Of a stretch of 64,000 nucleotides of DNA, positions 7,984 to 17,593 are shown piece after piece. How positions within the stretch are numbered: the first letter of the stretch is position 1; each line of letters begins with the position of its first letter. The DNA lies in NCBI GenBank assembly GCA_910579535.1, contig CAJTUR010000003.1, positions 1 through 64,000 on the forward strand, in the 5' to 3' direction. The position numbers were made by a program, and so were the translations under genes. The notes beneath the pieces were generated by a model, which saw nothing but the letters and a program-made list of their open reading frames with translations, ran no database searches and was not told where the DNA came from. Source of the DNA: an uncultured Bacilli bacterium (GTDB lineage: Bacteria > Bacillota_I > Bacilli_A > RF39 > UBA660).

Positions 7984-9603
7984 TTAAGTTTCATCAATTT
8001 CAAAATAATTAAACTGTGAAGTTTTACTGAACTCATAAGCACTCCACATATCAGTATGATTAGTTGCTGGATCAACCATAACAATATTATTGCCATTAAT
8101 ACCAATAATCGCTACCCAATGTTGACTTCCCTCAGTCGCACCTTTCACTTCCACAGTTAGAAAATAGCCCTCACTAACATATTGTGAAATAAGAGACAAT
8201 TTTTCTGCTCGTGTTTTGTCTCTAAGATTTATAGTATTAACGTATTTAAAATTTGGAATAACTTTATTAATTGAATCGTATCTTAAATTTCCTTTTTCAT
8301 CAAATCCATTTTTTTGATTTAATGCTTCTACAAATGTACCTGGATTAAATGGATTTATGTTATTTCTATTGACACTAGACTTTTCAATAAGAATAGCAAT
8401 AGAAGTCACTAAGCAACCTATATCGCCTATAGTATTGCTTGTATTTCCTATTCTTATATTTGACCATGGAGCGTTTTTTTGTCTCCAATTAATATATTCT
8501 CCAGAATCTATTCCATAAACTACACTATTCCATAGTGATGCATATTCATTACTAGACAATTCATTATATTGTTTTAATTGATGAAGATTAAAATTATACT
8601 CATTTTTCATTTCTTCAGCTGACTTAGAATTAATTTGAATATGTAATACTTTTTTTTGCACATCTTTAGGTAATTCTTCGTTATTTACTCCTTGTACTGT
8701 TATAAATTCGTCTTTAACTTCTGAAGTAATAGTATTCATACCCCAATAAATTTCTTTTAAAACTTTTTTCTTATTTTCATCCATAGTGACAACTTCTTGC
8801 TCATTAAAGCCATTCGACTGCTTTATAGTATAAATAATTAGTATATCTCTCCAACTAGCAACTTGACCATCTAAAACATATTCATCATGAGGATTAGAAT
8901 TTTGAATTTCTCCCAATTTATCAGAAAATTCTTGGTTGCATTCAGCAATAGCATCTTGCATGGTCATAGCACTAGAACTCGTTTTTTCTCCAGAAAAGAA
9001 AATTCCAAAAACAGAACTACATAATAATCCTACTAAACAAATAATAAGAATGACTACAAGTGCAACCCATCCTCCTGCCATTATAAGAGATATTAATGCT
9101 TTTGTTCCCACTATAATTGCTTTTACGGATGAAATTGTTGCTTTTACTGCTACCTTTACTCCTCTATAAGTTTTTCTAGCCAAATTCATTACCCTTTTAG
9201 AAGTCTTAACGGTTTCTTTAGCAATTTTCGATGCTTCTTTTTTTGCTAATTTACTACTTGTTTTAATTCCTTTTGTTACAGGCTTAATATTCTTTTTTTC
9301 AGTTAGTTTAGTTTTAATCATTTTTACTTTTTGTCTTGCTCTTATAAAATTTTCTTTTGTTATTTTAACTGCTACATTTCCTTTTTGCTTAATTTTTCCA
9401 GTATTATTAACAATAACTTTACTAGTATTAATAATTCTATTTGTAGCATAATCATTTGCATTATTTTCTTCTGAATAAGTAGCACTTTCATTCTTATTTT
9501 TAGAATTAATTACACTGCCTCGTATTTTTTCTGTTCCCTCTAAACTTTTATTAATAGTTTTTATCGTCCCTTTTACAACATTTCTTTTTTTAATTTCTGC
9601 CAT
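7984..9603 (-). CDS. CD1108-like ICE cell-wall hydrolase, C39-type peptidase domain
   Basis: 539 residues. The first ~150 are very basic (Lys/Thr-rich repeats) and lead to a membrane segment near residues 170-195 (MAGGWVALVVILIICLVGLLC), followed by FGIFFSGE, a combination I recognise from CD1108-family mobile-element proteins. The C-terminal ~170 residues look like a papain-fold C39-like peptidase: IGCLVTSIAIL gives the Cys, HWVAIIG the His and VDPA the Asp. It probably opens peptidoglycan for the conjugation channel. It is the last gene of the transfer operon and starts one base after the VirB4 stop. Confidence 0.8.
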   Translation of the reverse strand: MAEIKKRNVVKGTIKTINKSLEGTEKIRGSVINSKNKNESATYSEENNANDYATNRIINTSKVIVNNTGKIKQKGNVAVKITKENFIRARQKVKMIKTKLTEKKNIKPVTKGIKTSSKLAKKEASKIAKETVKTSKRVMNLARKTYRGVKVAVKATISSVKAIIVGTKALISLIMAGGWVALVVILIICLVGLLCSSVFGIFFSGEKTSSSAMTMQDAIAECNQEFSDKLGEIQNSNPHDEYVLDGQVASWRDILIIYTIKQSNGFNEQEVVTMDENKKKVLKEIYWGMNTITSEVKDEFITVQGVNNEELPKDVQKKVLHIQINSKSAEEMKNEYNFNLHQLKQYNELSSNEYASLWNSVVYGIDSGEYINWRQKNAPWSNIRIGNTSNTIGDIGCLVTSIAILIEKSSVNRNNINPFNPGTFVEALNQKNGFDEKGNLRYDSINKVIPNFKYVNTINLRDKTRAEKLSLISQYVSEGYFLTVEVKGATEGSQHWVAIIGINGNNIVMVDPATNHTDMWSAYEFSKTSQFNYFEIDET

Positions 9604-9604
9604 T

Positions 9605-11914
9605 TCATTCTCCTGGTTTTGTAGTCATAAGTTTATATAATTTTGTATTTTTAGGAAATCTATTGATAAAGGGTACTAAAGAACTACTATATTTAATAAG
9701 TCCACATCCTGCGTCTGAGTTTGTTATATAACTCATTTGTTCATCAGAAATATTTAATAATTTTGCAAGTTCTTTTCTATCACTTGCTGCTTGATTAAGC
9801 ATAACAATAAACTCGCTATTTGATAGCATTGTAGAAGCATCGACCGAAGATAAAAGATACTCAACATTCTGTGTTATTGCGGTAGGATAAGCATTTCTCT
9901 TTCTAAATTGTCGCCATGCTGAATTAAAAAAAGTTGCTGAATACTCATTTTCAAATAAAACATGAATTTCGTCAATAAAGATATGAGTTCTTTTACCTTT
10001 CTTATAATTTTCTGATACTCTGTTTATCATAGCATCTGTAATAACTAATAATCCCATAGTCTTCAATTGTTTTCCTAATTTATAAATATCATAAGAAATA
10101 ATTCTACTGTTTGTATCAACATTTGTTTCATGAGCAAAGACATTTAAAGAACCATTGGTAAATAATTCTAAAGATAAAGCAAGTTCTTTTGCTTCAATTT
10201 CTGGTTGTTCTAATAGTTTTTCTCTTAAAGTCATTAAGGTTGGTATTTGATTTGTATTTTCTTCATAAACAAGTGCAACACATCTATCTATTATTGACTT
10301 TTGTTTTGCTCCTAATCCCTTTTTATCTAATTGCTCAAACAAAGATAAAATAAATTCTGATTTATCAATCACAGGGTTTGCTCCGTCGCCATACCCCTCT
10401 AACATGTCCATAGCATTGATATGATCTTTACTACTTGCTGATATTCCGATTACTTCACCCCCCATTGCTTTAACAAGAGTTGAATATTCTCCTTCAGGAT
10501 CACATATCAAAATATCATCCGTTGTTGATAGGGCTAAAAAGACAATTAATTCTTTAGCACTAAATGATTTCCCAGAACCTGGTACACCAAGTAAAAAGGA
10601 AGATTGATTTAATAAATTTGCCTTATTAACCATAATAAGATTATGACTTATAGCATTTTCTCCATAATAAATTCCACCCTTATCTATTATTTCTTGTACT
10701 CTAAATGGATTTAATACGGCTAAACTTTCAGTAGTCAATGTTCTTAAATTTTTAATCTTTCTAACTCCAATGGGCAAAGCGGTATTTAATCCATTCATTT
10801 GTTGATATTTAAGTGGAACAATTTGACACAAATGTTTTCTTCCGGTCATTAAAACTGTTTCCGTATCTGCTTCTAATTGTTCTTTTGTATCAGCAATGAT
10901 GACTAAAGTTAAATTTGCAAACATCATTCGTTGATCCCTCGTTGTTAAATCATCTAAAAATTCTTTGCTTTCTTTTCTTTGTTGTTCCATGTCGTACGGA
11001 ATAACTGCACTAAAATTATTATTTGCATTTTGTTTTCGTTGCCAATTAGTGATATTTGTTTCTACACCTAATAATCTATTTTCTACTTCTCTTACTGCTT
11101 CATCAGTTGGAATAGGAATAACATCAATACTCATCATCATATTATTACTCATATCAGTCAATTCTGCTATAAAACTATCTTTGATATAACTTGCATAATC
11201 TTTTAGAAAGAAAACTCTACCAAACTTGTTTCCCATTTCAAAATAGTCATTTTTAAACGAGAAACCGTCAGGACAAATATAATCTTTAAAGTTATGTCCT
11301 TTTTTCATCATATCTTGTATATTTAGGTTGTAATTTACTTCTTCGCCAATTCTATAAAAATCATGAAGTATTCTTAATTTTTCTATAGCATCTAACTCGA
11401 TGCATTTGCTGCCTAGTTTGGCCAAATGCGATACAATATCATTTCCTATTCTTCTAAAATAATTCTTGGCTTCTTCATAATTTTTCTTAACTACTGAAAC
11501 AGTAAGATATATTTCTCTTACCATACCATTGCTACCTATTGCTTTATCAAGTAACATTTGATTATATTCTTGTCTATAAATATCTAAGCCATCATTTTTA
11601 AAAGGTAATAATATTTCTTTTTCAAAATCTTTTTTATTTATTCTTCTTAAAGCAACCGTAATTTTTGTTGTTGCTCCACTATCAAAGGAATTTAACAACT
11701 CTGAGTAATCTAAGAACATTGCTTCCTTATCTTCTTTTGAAGCTACAGCATAATTAATATCACTAAATTTATAAGTTAATGAATATTTATTTTTACCAAC
11801 TAAAAAAATACCATTCGTCCATAATTTTTGAATAGGTATTACTTTTTGAATATTTTTAGGAATACTAAAATCTTCCTTTTCTTGCTTTTGTATATTATTA
11901 AGTGCTTTTATCAT
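9605..11914 (-). CDS. VirB4-like conjugation ATPase (CD1110-like)
   Basis: 769 residues, a normal length for VirB4. Walker A is LGVPGSGKSFSAKE near residue 443 and Walker B is HIFIDEIHVLF near 648; FRKRNAYPTAITQNVEYLL follows as in VirB4/TraC ATPases. The N-terminal half has the usual alpha/beta region (KDFEKEILLPFKNDGLDIYRQEYN). It powers assembly of the type IV secretion channel and substrate transfer at the inner face of the membrane. It overlaps the PrgI gene by 4 bases, showing translational coupling. Confidence 0.93.
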   Translation of the reverse strand: MIKALNNIQKQEKEDFSIPKNIQKVIPIQKLWTNGIFLVGKNKYSLTYKFSDINYAVASKEDKEAMFLDYSELLNSFDSGATTKITVALRRINKKDFEKEILLPFKNDGLDIYRQEYNQMLLDKAIGSNGMVREIYLTVSVVKKNYEEAKNYFRRIGNDIVSHLAKLGSKCIELDAIEKLRILHDFYRIGEEVNYNLNIQDMMKKGHNFKDYICPDGFSFKNDYFEMGNKFGRVFFLKDYASYIKDSFIAELTDMSNNMMMSIDVIPIPTDEAVREVENRLLGVETNITNWQRKQNANNNFSAVIPYDMEQQRKESKEFLDDLTTRDQRMMFANLTLVIIADTKEQLEADTETVLMTGRKHLCQIVPLKYQQMNGLNTALPIGVRKIKNLRTLTTESLAVLNPFRVQEIIDKGGIYYGENAISHNLIMVNKANLLNQSSFLLGVPGSGKSFSAKELIVFLALSTTDDILICDPEGEYSTLVKAMGGEVIGISASSKDHINAMDMLEGYGDGANPVIDKSEFILSLFEQLDKKGLGAKQKSIIDRCVALVYEENTNQIPTLMTLREKLLEQPEIEAKELALSLELFTNGSLNVFAHETNVDTNSRIISYDIYKLGKQLKTMGLLVITDAMINRVSENYKKGKRTHIFIDEIHVLFENEYSATFFNSAWRQFRKRNAYPTAITQNVEYLLSSVDASTMLSNSEFIVMLNQAASDRKELAKLLNISDEQMSYITNSDAGCGLIKYSSSLVPFINRFPKNTKLYKLMTTKPGE

Positions 11915-12273
11915 TTTCTATTCACTTCCTCCTTTTCTTTTTGTACTAAACTCGACTTTATTGCTTCATAGTAAATATTTTCTGATTCAAATTTTAATTC
12001 TCTAGGTGTTAATACTTCTGATATTAAAAAGGCTTTAATAAACTGTTCTAAAGGCATTCCATTATATTTAAAAAAACCTAAACCTGCAAAAGGTAATGCT
12101 ACTAAAATACAAAGCCATGATGTTATTTCTTTATTAAGATACTTACTGGAAATAAAATATAATAATACTGCCACAATACACGCTAAGAGAGAAAAAATGA
12201 ACTGCCTTAATGACAGTCCAAAAAACACACTCTCCGTATAGTCTCTTATTTCTCTATTAATTTTAACTTCCAT
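11911..12273 (-). CDS. PrgI-family conjugation membrane protein
   Basis: 120 residues. The pattern MEVKINREIRDYTESVFFGLSLRQFIFSL, two membrane segments (residues ~25-45 and 52-70) and GMPLEQFIKAFL is typical of the PrgI family, the VirB3-like subunit that partners VirB4 in Gram-positive type IV systems. It overlaps the start of the VirB4 gene. Confidence 0.88.
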   Translation of the reverse strand: MEVKINREIRDYTESVFFGLSLRQFIFSLLACIVAVLLYFISSKYLNKEITSWLCILVALPFAGLGFFKYNGMPLEQFIKAFLISEVLTPRELKFESENIYYEAIKSSLVQKEKEEVNRK

Positions 12274-12275
12274 TA

Positions 12276-12563
12276 TTACCTATTCCTTTCCTGCTTTTTT
12301 TGTTCTTTTACATCTTGATAAACAAAATTACACAAATCGTTTAAACTTAAACTACACATTTCTTTCGCAATATTTAATGCTGAAAACATATAATCATCTG
12401 TAATCATATTATTTTTTGCATTTTCTTTTTTTGTTCGTATTTTAACTATAGAATAAATATTTTCATCTTGTAAATTTATTCTTCCATACTCGTACAAAAA
12501 ACAAAGGGCAAGATGATTTAAAACTCTATCATTTTTCTTTAATTTGTTTAAAATATTATTCAT
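12276..12563 (-). CDS. Small ICE protein of unknown function
   Basis: 95 residues, hydrophilic, with no membrane segment and no recognised domain. It lies two bases upstream of the PrgI start and four bases downstream of the next gene, so it belongs to the transfer operon. The C-terminus is charged (KEQKKQERNR), a feature seen in many proteins of this element because their 3' ends overlap the ribosome site of the next gene. Confidence 0.65.
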   Translation of the reverse strand: MNNILNKLKKNDRVLNHLALCFLYEYGRINLQDENIYSIVKIRTKKENAKNNMITDDYMFSALNIAKEMCSLSLNDLCNFVYQDVKEQKKQERNR

Positions 12564-12567
12564 TTTC

Positions 12568-13011
12568 TTACCTTTCTTTCTCTTTGAATTTAATCATATG
12601 AGTATCATAAAAAGAAGAGATATACTTTTTTATATCTTCTTCTACAATTTCATACTCATTATTAGCTAATTCTTTTTCTCTTTCAGTCTTGACTGATAAA
12701 TATTTCCTAAAAGTCTCATTTTCATTGGTTTTTAATTGCATAAAATTTGTATCTTCCCATAATAAATTAGCAATATAATTTAATCTTTGTAAAATCTTAT
12801 TACTATCACTTAACACTTTGATATTTCCTGTCATTAGTCCATTAGTGATAAACCATTTTTCAAAATCTTTTTGCCCTAATTCATTATATTTTTTTGTTAA
12901 ACCAATATTTTCTTCACTATAATAATCTTTTGGAAAAACATTATTACTACATTGTCTAGTATAAATCTTACCATTTTTATAAGTCATACTTTTAAAAAGT
13001 TCTCTACTCAT
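12568..13011 (-). CDS. ICE protein of unknown function
   Basis: 147 residues, soluble and rich in Lys, Glu and Asn. No domain recognised. The start overlaps the stop of the upstream gene by four bases (ATGA type), so the two are coupled. It sits between the VirB6-like and PrgI genes, where related elements carry lineage-specific accessory genes. Confidence 0.65.
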   Translation of the reverse strand: MSRELFKSMTYKNGKIYTRQCSNNVFPKDYYSEENIGLTKKYNELGQKDFEKWFITNGLMTGNIKVLSDSNKILQRLNYIANLLWEDTNFMQLKTNENETFRKYLSVKTEREKELANNEYEIVEEDIKKYISSFYDTHMIKFKEKER

Positions 13012-14207
13012 ATTTCCTTATCACTCTTATCTGAGTCCTTATCAAAAGTATGAGCTAAATTACCTCCATTGATTACTTTATCAAAGTCTTGTTTTGCCTT
13101 TTCAAAATTATTGTAATAATAATGTCCATAACCCCAAGAAATTTCATTATTAGTAATCTTATAACTAAAGGCAATGACATATTCCTTTGCAAATATTTGA
13201 CTTTTCCTTTTTCTTTCTACTAATGCAATAGGTTCTTTTTTTCTATAACCTACATCAAGCACAATAGCATTATTTAATTCTCTTGTTTTTTTAGATCTTT
13301 TTACTTCTACAAATTCTTTATATTTTTTCTTTATCTCAATTTTGTTCTTATCAAACCATTGCTCTAGCATTTCAAAGTCTGAATGCTTTTCATTTTTGTA
13401 TTCTTCACTTTTTAAGAATTCTCCTGCAATCATATCACAGAAGTCATAACTTATATCATTTTCTGGTGTTGCTGACTTTGAAAGCATATTATTTAATAAG
13501 TCATACCCTAGCACAAAAGTAAAATAGGCTTTTTCTCTTTCCAAAAATTGTTCTTTAAAATAAACTTCATCAATATAATTTTTAATATTTTGTTTTAAGC
13601 CTATTGTTTTTAAAGAAACTGTTTCTCGTTCTTCCTTGTTTCTATAATCTTCCTCATTATCATAAATATAAACTAAATTTTCTTGAGGTTTATCATTGTT
13701 CAAATCCTCTACTTCAATAATATAGCCTCTATATTCAATTTTTTCATTTTTTGCTAATCCCTCAAAATATTTCATAATATTTGGAGTATCAAAACCTGTT
13801 TTATTATCTAAATATTCTTTTGTAATTCCATTTTCTGCACAATATTGCAAATAATTTTGAACTCCATCTTTGTAATCAATATCCGTAGGATATAATTCGT
13901 TAATAGAGTTCCATATATTATAATGAACATTATCTGTCATATAAGCAATTTGTTTACCTTCTTCTAAATAATTATAAATATAATAATCAAAATTAAATTC
14001 CCATTCAGGAACATTTGAATAACCTTTATTATTATTTTGAGTAAAAGGTGTGAATTCTATCGTCTCATTTTCATCACTTGCCAATGTATAAGTTTCTTTA
14101 CTTTCAGGATCAACTAATATATAGTCAATTTGTTTATTTTGATGTTCTGGATTTTTCATTAATTTTTTTTCAATTTCTTCTTTTATTTTTTTTATATTTT
14201 CGTACAA
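13008..14207 (-). CDS. Large ICE accessory protein, possibly an LPD/antirestriction-type protein
   Basis: 399 residues from a TTG at 14207 preceded by AAGGCG; the first internal ATG would remove 16 residues. The protein is acidic and soluble, with no membrane segment. The C-terminal segment EISWGYGHYYYNNFEKAKQDF resembles a short module seen at the ends of other ICE accessory proteins; YNIWNSINELYPTDIDYKDGVQNYLQYCAENGITKEYL is another compact unit. I do not recognise an enzyme motif. The position inside the transfer operon suggests a role in the recipient or in DNA transfer, but this is not supported directly. Confidence 0.6.
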   Translation of the reverse strand: MYENIKKIKEEIEKKLMKNPEHQNKQIDYILVDPESKETYTLASDENETIEFTPFTQNNNKGYSNVPEWEFNFDYYIYNYLEEGKQIAYMTDNVHYNIWNSINELYPTDIDYKDGVQNYLQYCAENGITKEYLDNKTGFDTPNIMKYFEGLAKNEKIEYRGYIIEVEDLNNDKPQENLVYIYDNEEDYRNKEERETVSLKTIGLKQNIKNYIDEVYFKEQFLEREKAYFTFVLGYDLLNNMLSKSATPENDISYDFCDMIAGEFLKSEEYKNEKHSDFEMLEQWFDKNKIEIKKKYKEFVEVKRSKKTRELNNAIVLDVGYRKKEPIALVERKRKSQIFAKEYVIAFSYKITNNEISWGYGHYYYNNFEKAKQDFDKVINGGNLAHTFDKDSDKSDKEI

Positions 14208-14217
14208 AAATATCGCC

Positions 14218-15063
14218 TTATAATCCCATCATTTCTCGAACGACTCTATCGGACATTTTTACTGTACCCACTAAAACGAGCATATTAAATATTAGTTCTC
14301 CGATATATTTCCATACTTGAGTGACTGCCGCCGCATTTACATCTACAATTGGTGGAGATGAAGCAAACAAAGAAAATATAATACAAGACAAAACTATAAT
14401 TGCTCCCTCTAAACAAACCGCTGTAAAAGATTTAAGAAAACTTTTTGCAACATTTTGTGTTGGTTCTCCTGCCACAGTTGAAAGTGGTATAGGTGCAATA
14501 GCGGTATATAAATACAATTTAAAAAATCTTCCATACACAGTTAAAATCATGATAAAAGATAAAACGGTAATAAATAGTCCTCCTATTAAAGTGACTGCCC
14601 AAAGTGGGATACTTTCAAAAAAACCGCAATCTTCTATTGCTTCTATTATTTGTTGTGGCAATACAGTATTAGTGACATTTCCAATTTTTGAGGTAGTCAT
14701 TATTGTTGATAATAAACCCTGAACTATTTTAAATATAGATAACATTAATTCAAGACCATAAGTTACTATTCCTTTTGCAATGGCAAATCTTACAAATAAT
14801 TTTAAAATATGTTCTGGTTTTTTAACTTCTGTAAAAGAACCACATGTTTTTATAATGCCTACAACAAAAAATAAAACTAGTAATGCAAGTCCTATAGCTT
14901 GTACTGCACCATTAATTTTTAATATTACTTGCCATATAGTTCCACCTTTAAAAGTTTCTGGAGATTGAGTAATTAAAGACCATATTTCTCCTAATTTACT
15001 ATTCCAAGTATTTAAAGCATTTTCTAAATTTTGCACAATCCAACTTTCATTTAGTATTAACAA
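14218..15063 (-). CDS. VirB6/TrbL-like conjugation membrane protein (CD1112-like)
   Basis: 281 residues with about six hydrophobic segments, including VILKINGAVQAIGLALLVLFFVVGIIKTCGSF, LWAVTLIGGLFITVLSFIMILTVYGRFFKLYLYTAIAPIPLSTVAGEPTQNVAKSFLKSFTAVCLEGAIIV and a C-terminal MVLVGTVKMSDRVVREMMGL. The YTAIAPIPLSTVAG region followed by SFLKSF is characteristic of the CD1112/TrbL-like subunit of Tn1549-type elements. It forms part of the inner-membrane channel. It follows Maff2 and precedes accessory genes and PrgI-VirB4. Confidence 0.88.
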   Translation of the reverse strand: MLILNESWIVQNLENALNTWNSKLGEIWSLITQSPETFKGGTIWQVILKINGAVQAIGLALLVLFFVVGIIKTCGSFTEVKKPEHILKLFVRFAIAKGIVTYGLELMLSIFKIVQGLLSTIMTTSKIGNVTNTVLPQQIIEAIEDCGFFESIPLWAVTLIGGLFITVLSFIMILTVYGRFFKLYLYTAIAPIPLSTVAGEPTQNVAKSFLKSFTAVCLEGAIIVLSCIIFSLFASSPPIVDVNAAAVTQVWKYIGELIFNMLVLVGTVKMSDRVVREMMGL

Positions 15064-15128
15064 TTGTTACACCTCCTATAAATAGTGACGAAAGGTAAAA
15101 TTTTATCTACCTTTTTTATGAAATTAGA

Positions 15129-15476
15129 TTAGCCGGAAATTATATTTAAAATTGTTTTAGAACACATAATGATTACTCCGCCTGCAAAAAATAAAAAGCC
15201 ATTGGCTCTTTGTGAAGCATCATGACTTGTAAACGATAAACCAATTTGGACTATTGCATAGCCTACAATAATTCCGCCAATAACTTTGGTTAACTGAAAT
15301 ATAAAATCTGACAAGTTATTAACAACACTAATCGGATCGTCTTCTGCTGCAAAAACATTAGGAATTAAAATAAACATTAATCCTAAACTTATTAAAATAA
15401 ACAAATAAATCTTAAAACTTTTTTTTGATTTTTTTTCAATTTCTTCTTTTTTAATTCTTTTTTTCACCTTTATCAT
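15129..15476 (-). CDS. Maff2-family mobile-element membrane protein
   Basis: 115 residues as drawn; a GTG three codons in has better spacing from the GAAAGGA site. An N-terminal basic stretch and signal-like segment (IYLFILISLGLMFILIPNVFAAED) is followed by DPISVVNNLSDFIFQLTKVIGGIIVGYAIVQIGLSFTSHDASQRANGFLFFAGGVII, which matches Maff2 proteins found next to VirD4 in Tn1549-like ICEs. The two-helix layout after cleavage resembles VirB2-type pilins, so a structural channel role is plausible. Its start overlaps the end of the VirD4 gene by 26 bases. Confidence 0.88.
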   Translation of the reverse strand: MIKVKKRIKKEEIEKKSKKSFKIYLFILISLGLMFILIPNVFAAEDDPISVVNNLSDFIFQLTKVIGGIIVGYAIVQIGLSFTSHDASQRANGFLFFAGGVIIMCSKTILNIISG

Positions 15477-17271
15477 TCCTTTCTTTTAAATATTCGTCCA
15501 TATCTTCACTAGATATAATTTCCAAAAATTCTTCTATATTTTCCATATTTTTAAATTCATAATCATGAATATCAAAATCAATATTAACAGTTGCAATGGC
15601 ATTATCGGTTCTACCATGTTCATAAGGTTTTGCTTTTCCATCAGTAGTAAATGCCACATTAGGATGTTTCAAAATATTATATTTTAAATCTTTAATAGGT
15701 CTTTCTCCTCGAACAAATAAAATAGCATATTTGTTATCTAACATTCTAACTTCGTCTGGTGTTAACAAATCTCTTCCTGTCTGCTGATAATTTGTGGAAT
15801 AGTTTCCATTTCTTCCATGACTTTTTCCATACGTGTTTAAATCCAAATTTTCTTTTCCCATAAGTTCACTGACATACTTATGTGTGGACTGTTCATTTCC
15901 ACCAAGATAAAGAAATGAATCACAATTTCCTACGATGCTCTCCCACTGTTTTTCAAACAATGCTTTTAATTGTGCAAGATTTTGTAAAATGATTGATACT
16001 GATACCTCTCTACTTCGCATAACTGACAAAATTTTATCGAAATCATCTGGTAAACTAACATTTGCAAATTCATCCATAACAAAATGAACATGTACAGGCA
16101 ATCTTCCTCCGTATTTATGATCTGCAATATAAAAAAGTTGCTGAAATAATTGTGTATATAAAATACTAACTATAAAATTGAATGATGTATCATTGTCTGG
16201 AATAAGTGCAAATAAAGCGGTTTTCTTTTCGCCAAGTGTTTCCAATTGTAACTCGTCTGTCATAGTTAACATAGATAAACTTTCTAAATTAAATTTTTCT
16301 AATCGAGAAGCAAGTGTGATTTGAATTGATTTTAAAGTTTTAGCCGAGCCACTATGATAATCTCTATAATATTTAAGTGCAATATGTTCTGGATTTCTTT
16401 TTTCTAATTTTTCGAATAAGACATCAAGAGGACTCATATACATATCATCGTCCTCTTTAACATCTCCCGCTCTTAACATTTCCATTACCATAGTAAAATT
16501 TTGTTCTTCTTCAGGTGCTTCATAGAAAAGATAAAAAATTAGAGCAAGTAAAAGCATAGAGGCTGCGGTGTCCCAAAATGGATCATTCGATTGGCTTCCT
16601 TTTGGAGTTGTCGATTTAAATAGATTAGTAACTAATTTTTGTACATCATTATCATTCTTTAAGTAAACAAAAGGGTTATAACAATGTGATTTGTGCATAT
16701 TAATTAAATCTAATACTTTAACTGTATAGCCCTTTTTTTCTAACAACACTCCTGTATCTCGAACAATTTCTCCTTTTGGATCAAGGATGACAAAGGAACA
16801 ATTACATTGCATTATATTTGGTTTTGCAAAAAATCTAGTTTTGCCTGCTCCACTACCTCCACAAATGAGTAGATTTAAATTTCTTCTATGTTTTCTTCCG
16901 TCTAAGCCTATACAAAAATTCTGTGTTAAAATTTTATTGTTATTACTTTTAGGCTCTTCATACTTTTTACTAATGCTTTTTGCACTTCCCCATTTTGCAC
17001 TTCCATATTCTTCATTTCTTCTATAATTCTTTCTAGAAGAAAAATAAATGCCTATACCTATTCCATAAGTAAGCAACAAAAAAAGAACAGTTTTAATGCT
17101 ATTCTTACAAAATTCAATTTTAAAGGGACTATCTAATGCTTTAGTTACATTTTTTAACAAATTAGTTATTCCTGTATCTACATAAGGAGCGACTAGAAGT
17201 GCAAACCATACAACAGGTATAATTCCTACTAAACTTAATATAATCTTTTGTTTTTTAAAATCTTCTCTCAT
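15451..17271 (-). CDS. VirD4-like type IV coupling protein (CD1115-like)
   Basis: 606 residues. Two N-terminal membrane segments (residues ~10-30 and 60-80) anchor it; GSAKWGSAKSISK and Walker A GGSGAGKTRFFAKPNI near residue 140 follow, with Walker B VHFVMDEFANVSLP near 399 and the late motif LLTPDEVRMLDNKYAILFVRGERPIKD. All are standard for VirD4/TraG ATPases that pass the relaxase-DNA complex to the secretion channel. The gene overlaps its neighbours on both sides (17 and 26 bases). Confidence 0.94.
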   Translation of the reverse strand: MREDFKKQKIILSLVGIIPVVWFALLVAPYVDTGITNLLKNVTKALDSPFKIEFCKNSIKTVLFLLLTYGIGIGIYFSSRKNYRRNEEYGSAKWGSAKSISKKYEEPKSNNNKILTQNFCIGLDGRKHRRNLNLLICGGSGAGKTRFFAKPNIMQCNCSFVILDPKGEIVRDTGVLLEKKGYTVKVLDLINMHKSHCYNPFVYLKNDNDVQKLVTNLFKSTTPKGSQSNDPFWDTAASMLLLALIFYLFYEAPEEEQNFTMVMEMLRAGDVKEDDDMYMSPLDVLFEKLEKRNPEHIALKYYRDYHSGSAKTLKSIQITLASRLEKFNLESLSMLTMTDELQLETLGEKKTALFALIPDNDTSFNFIVSILYTQLFQQLFYIADHKYGGRLPVHVHFVMDEFANVSLPDDFDKILSVMRSREVSVSIILQNLAQLKALFEKQWESIVGNCDSFLYLGGNEQSTHKYVSELMGKENLDLNTYGKSHGRNGNYSTNYQQTGRDLLTPDEVRMLDNKYAILFVRGERPIKDLKYNILKHPNVAFTTDGKAKPYEHGRTDNAIATVNIDFDIHDYEFKNMENIEEFLEIISSEDMDEYLKERNDKGEKKN

Positions 17272-17590
17272 TACCTCTCCCAGTTTTCCTTAAAATTAGT
17301 TTTTTTTTACCAGTTTCATCAATCATTTTCAATAAAATATCATTGACATCAGTTCTAGGCTGATTTTCGCTTTTTAATTTGTAACGCATAGCATTTAAAG
17401 CATTAATAACTATACCTGTATCAAAAGTATCTAATTCTATTTTGCTTTTATCACTTATTTTAAGAATAATTTCATCAATAGAATCGGTTGACCTATCTTG
17501 AGCAAATAGATAATTTTTAAACATTGTGAGAGATGAAAGAATTAATTTCCTTTCAGTATCACACAATTCTAACTTTATTTTATCTTTCAT
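17255..17590 (-). CDS. Small ICE protein of unknown function
   Basis: 111 residues, predicted mainly helical, soluble, with a basic C-terminus (KKLILRKTGRGNERRF). No domain recognised. It sits between the ArdC/LtrC-like gene and the coupling protein gene and overlaps the latter, so it is part of the transfer operon. Its function cannot be given from sequence. Confidence 0.65.
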   Translation of the reverse strand: MKDKIKLELCDTERKLILSSLTMFKNYLFAQDRSTDSIDEIILKISDKSKIELDTFDTGIVINALNAMRYKLKSENQPRTDVNDILLKMIDETGKKKLILRKTGRGNERRF

Positions 17591-17593
17591 GCT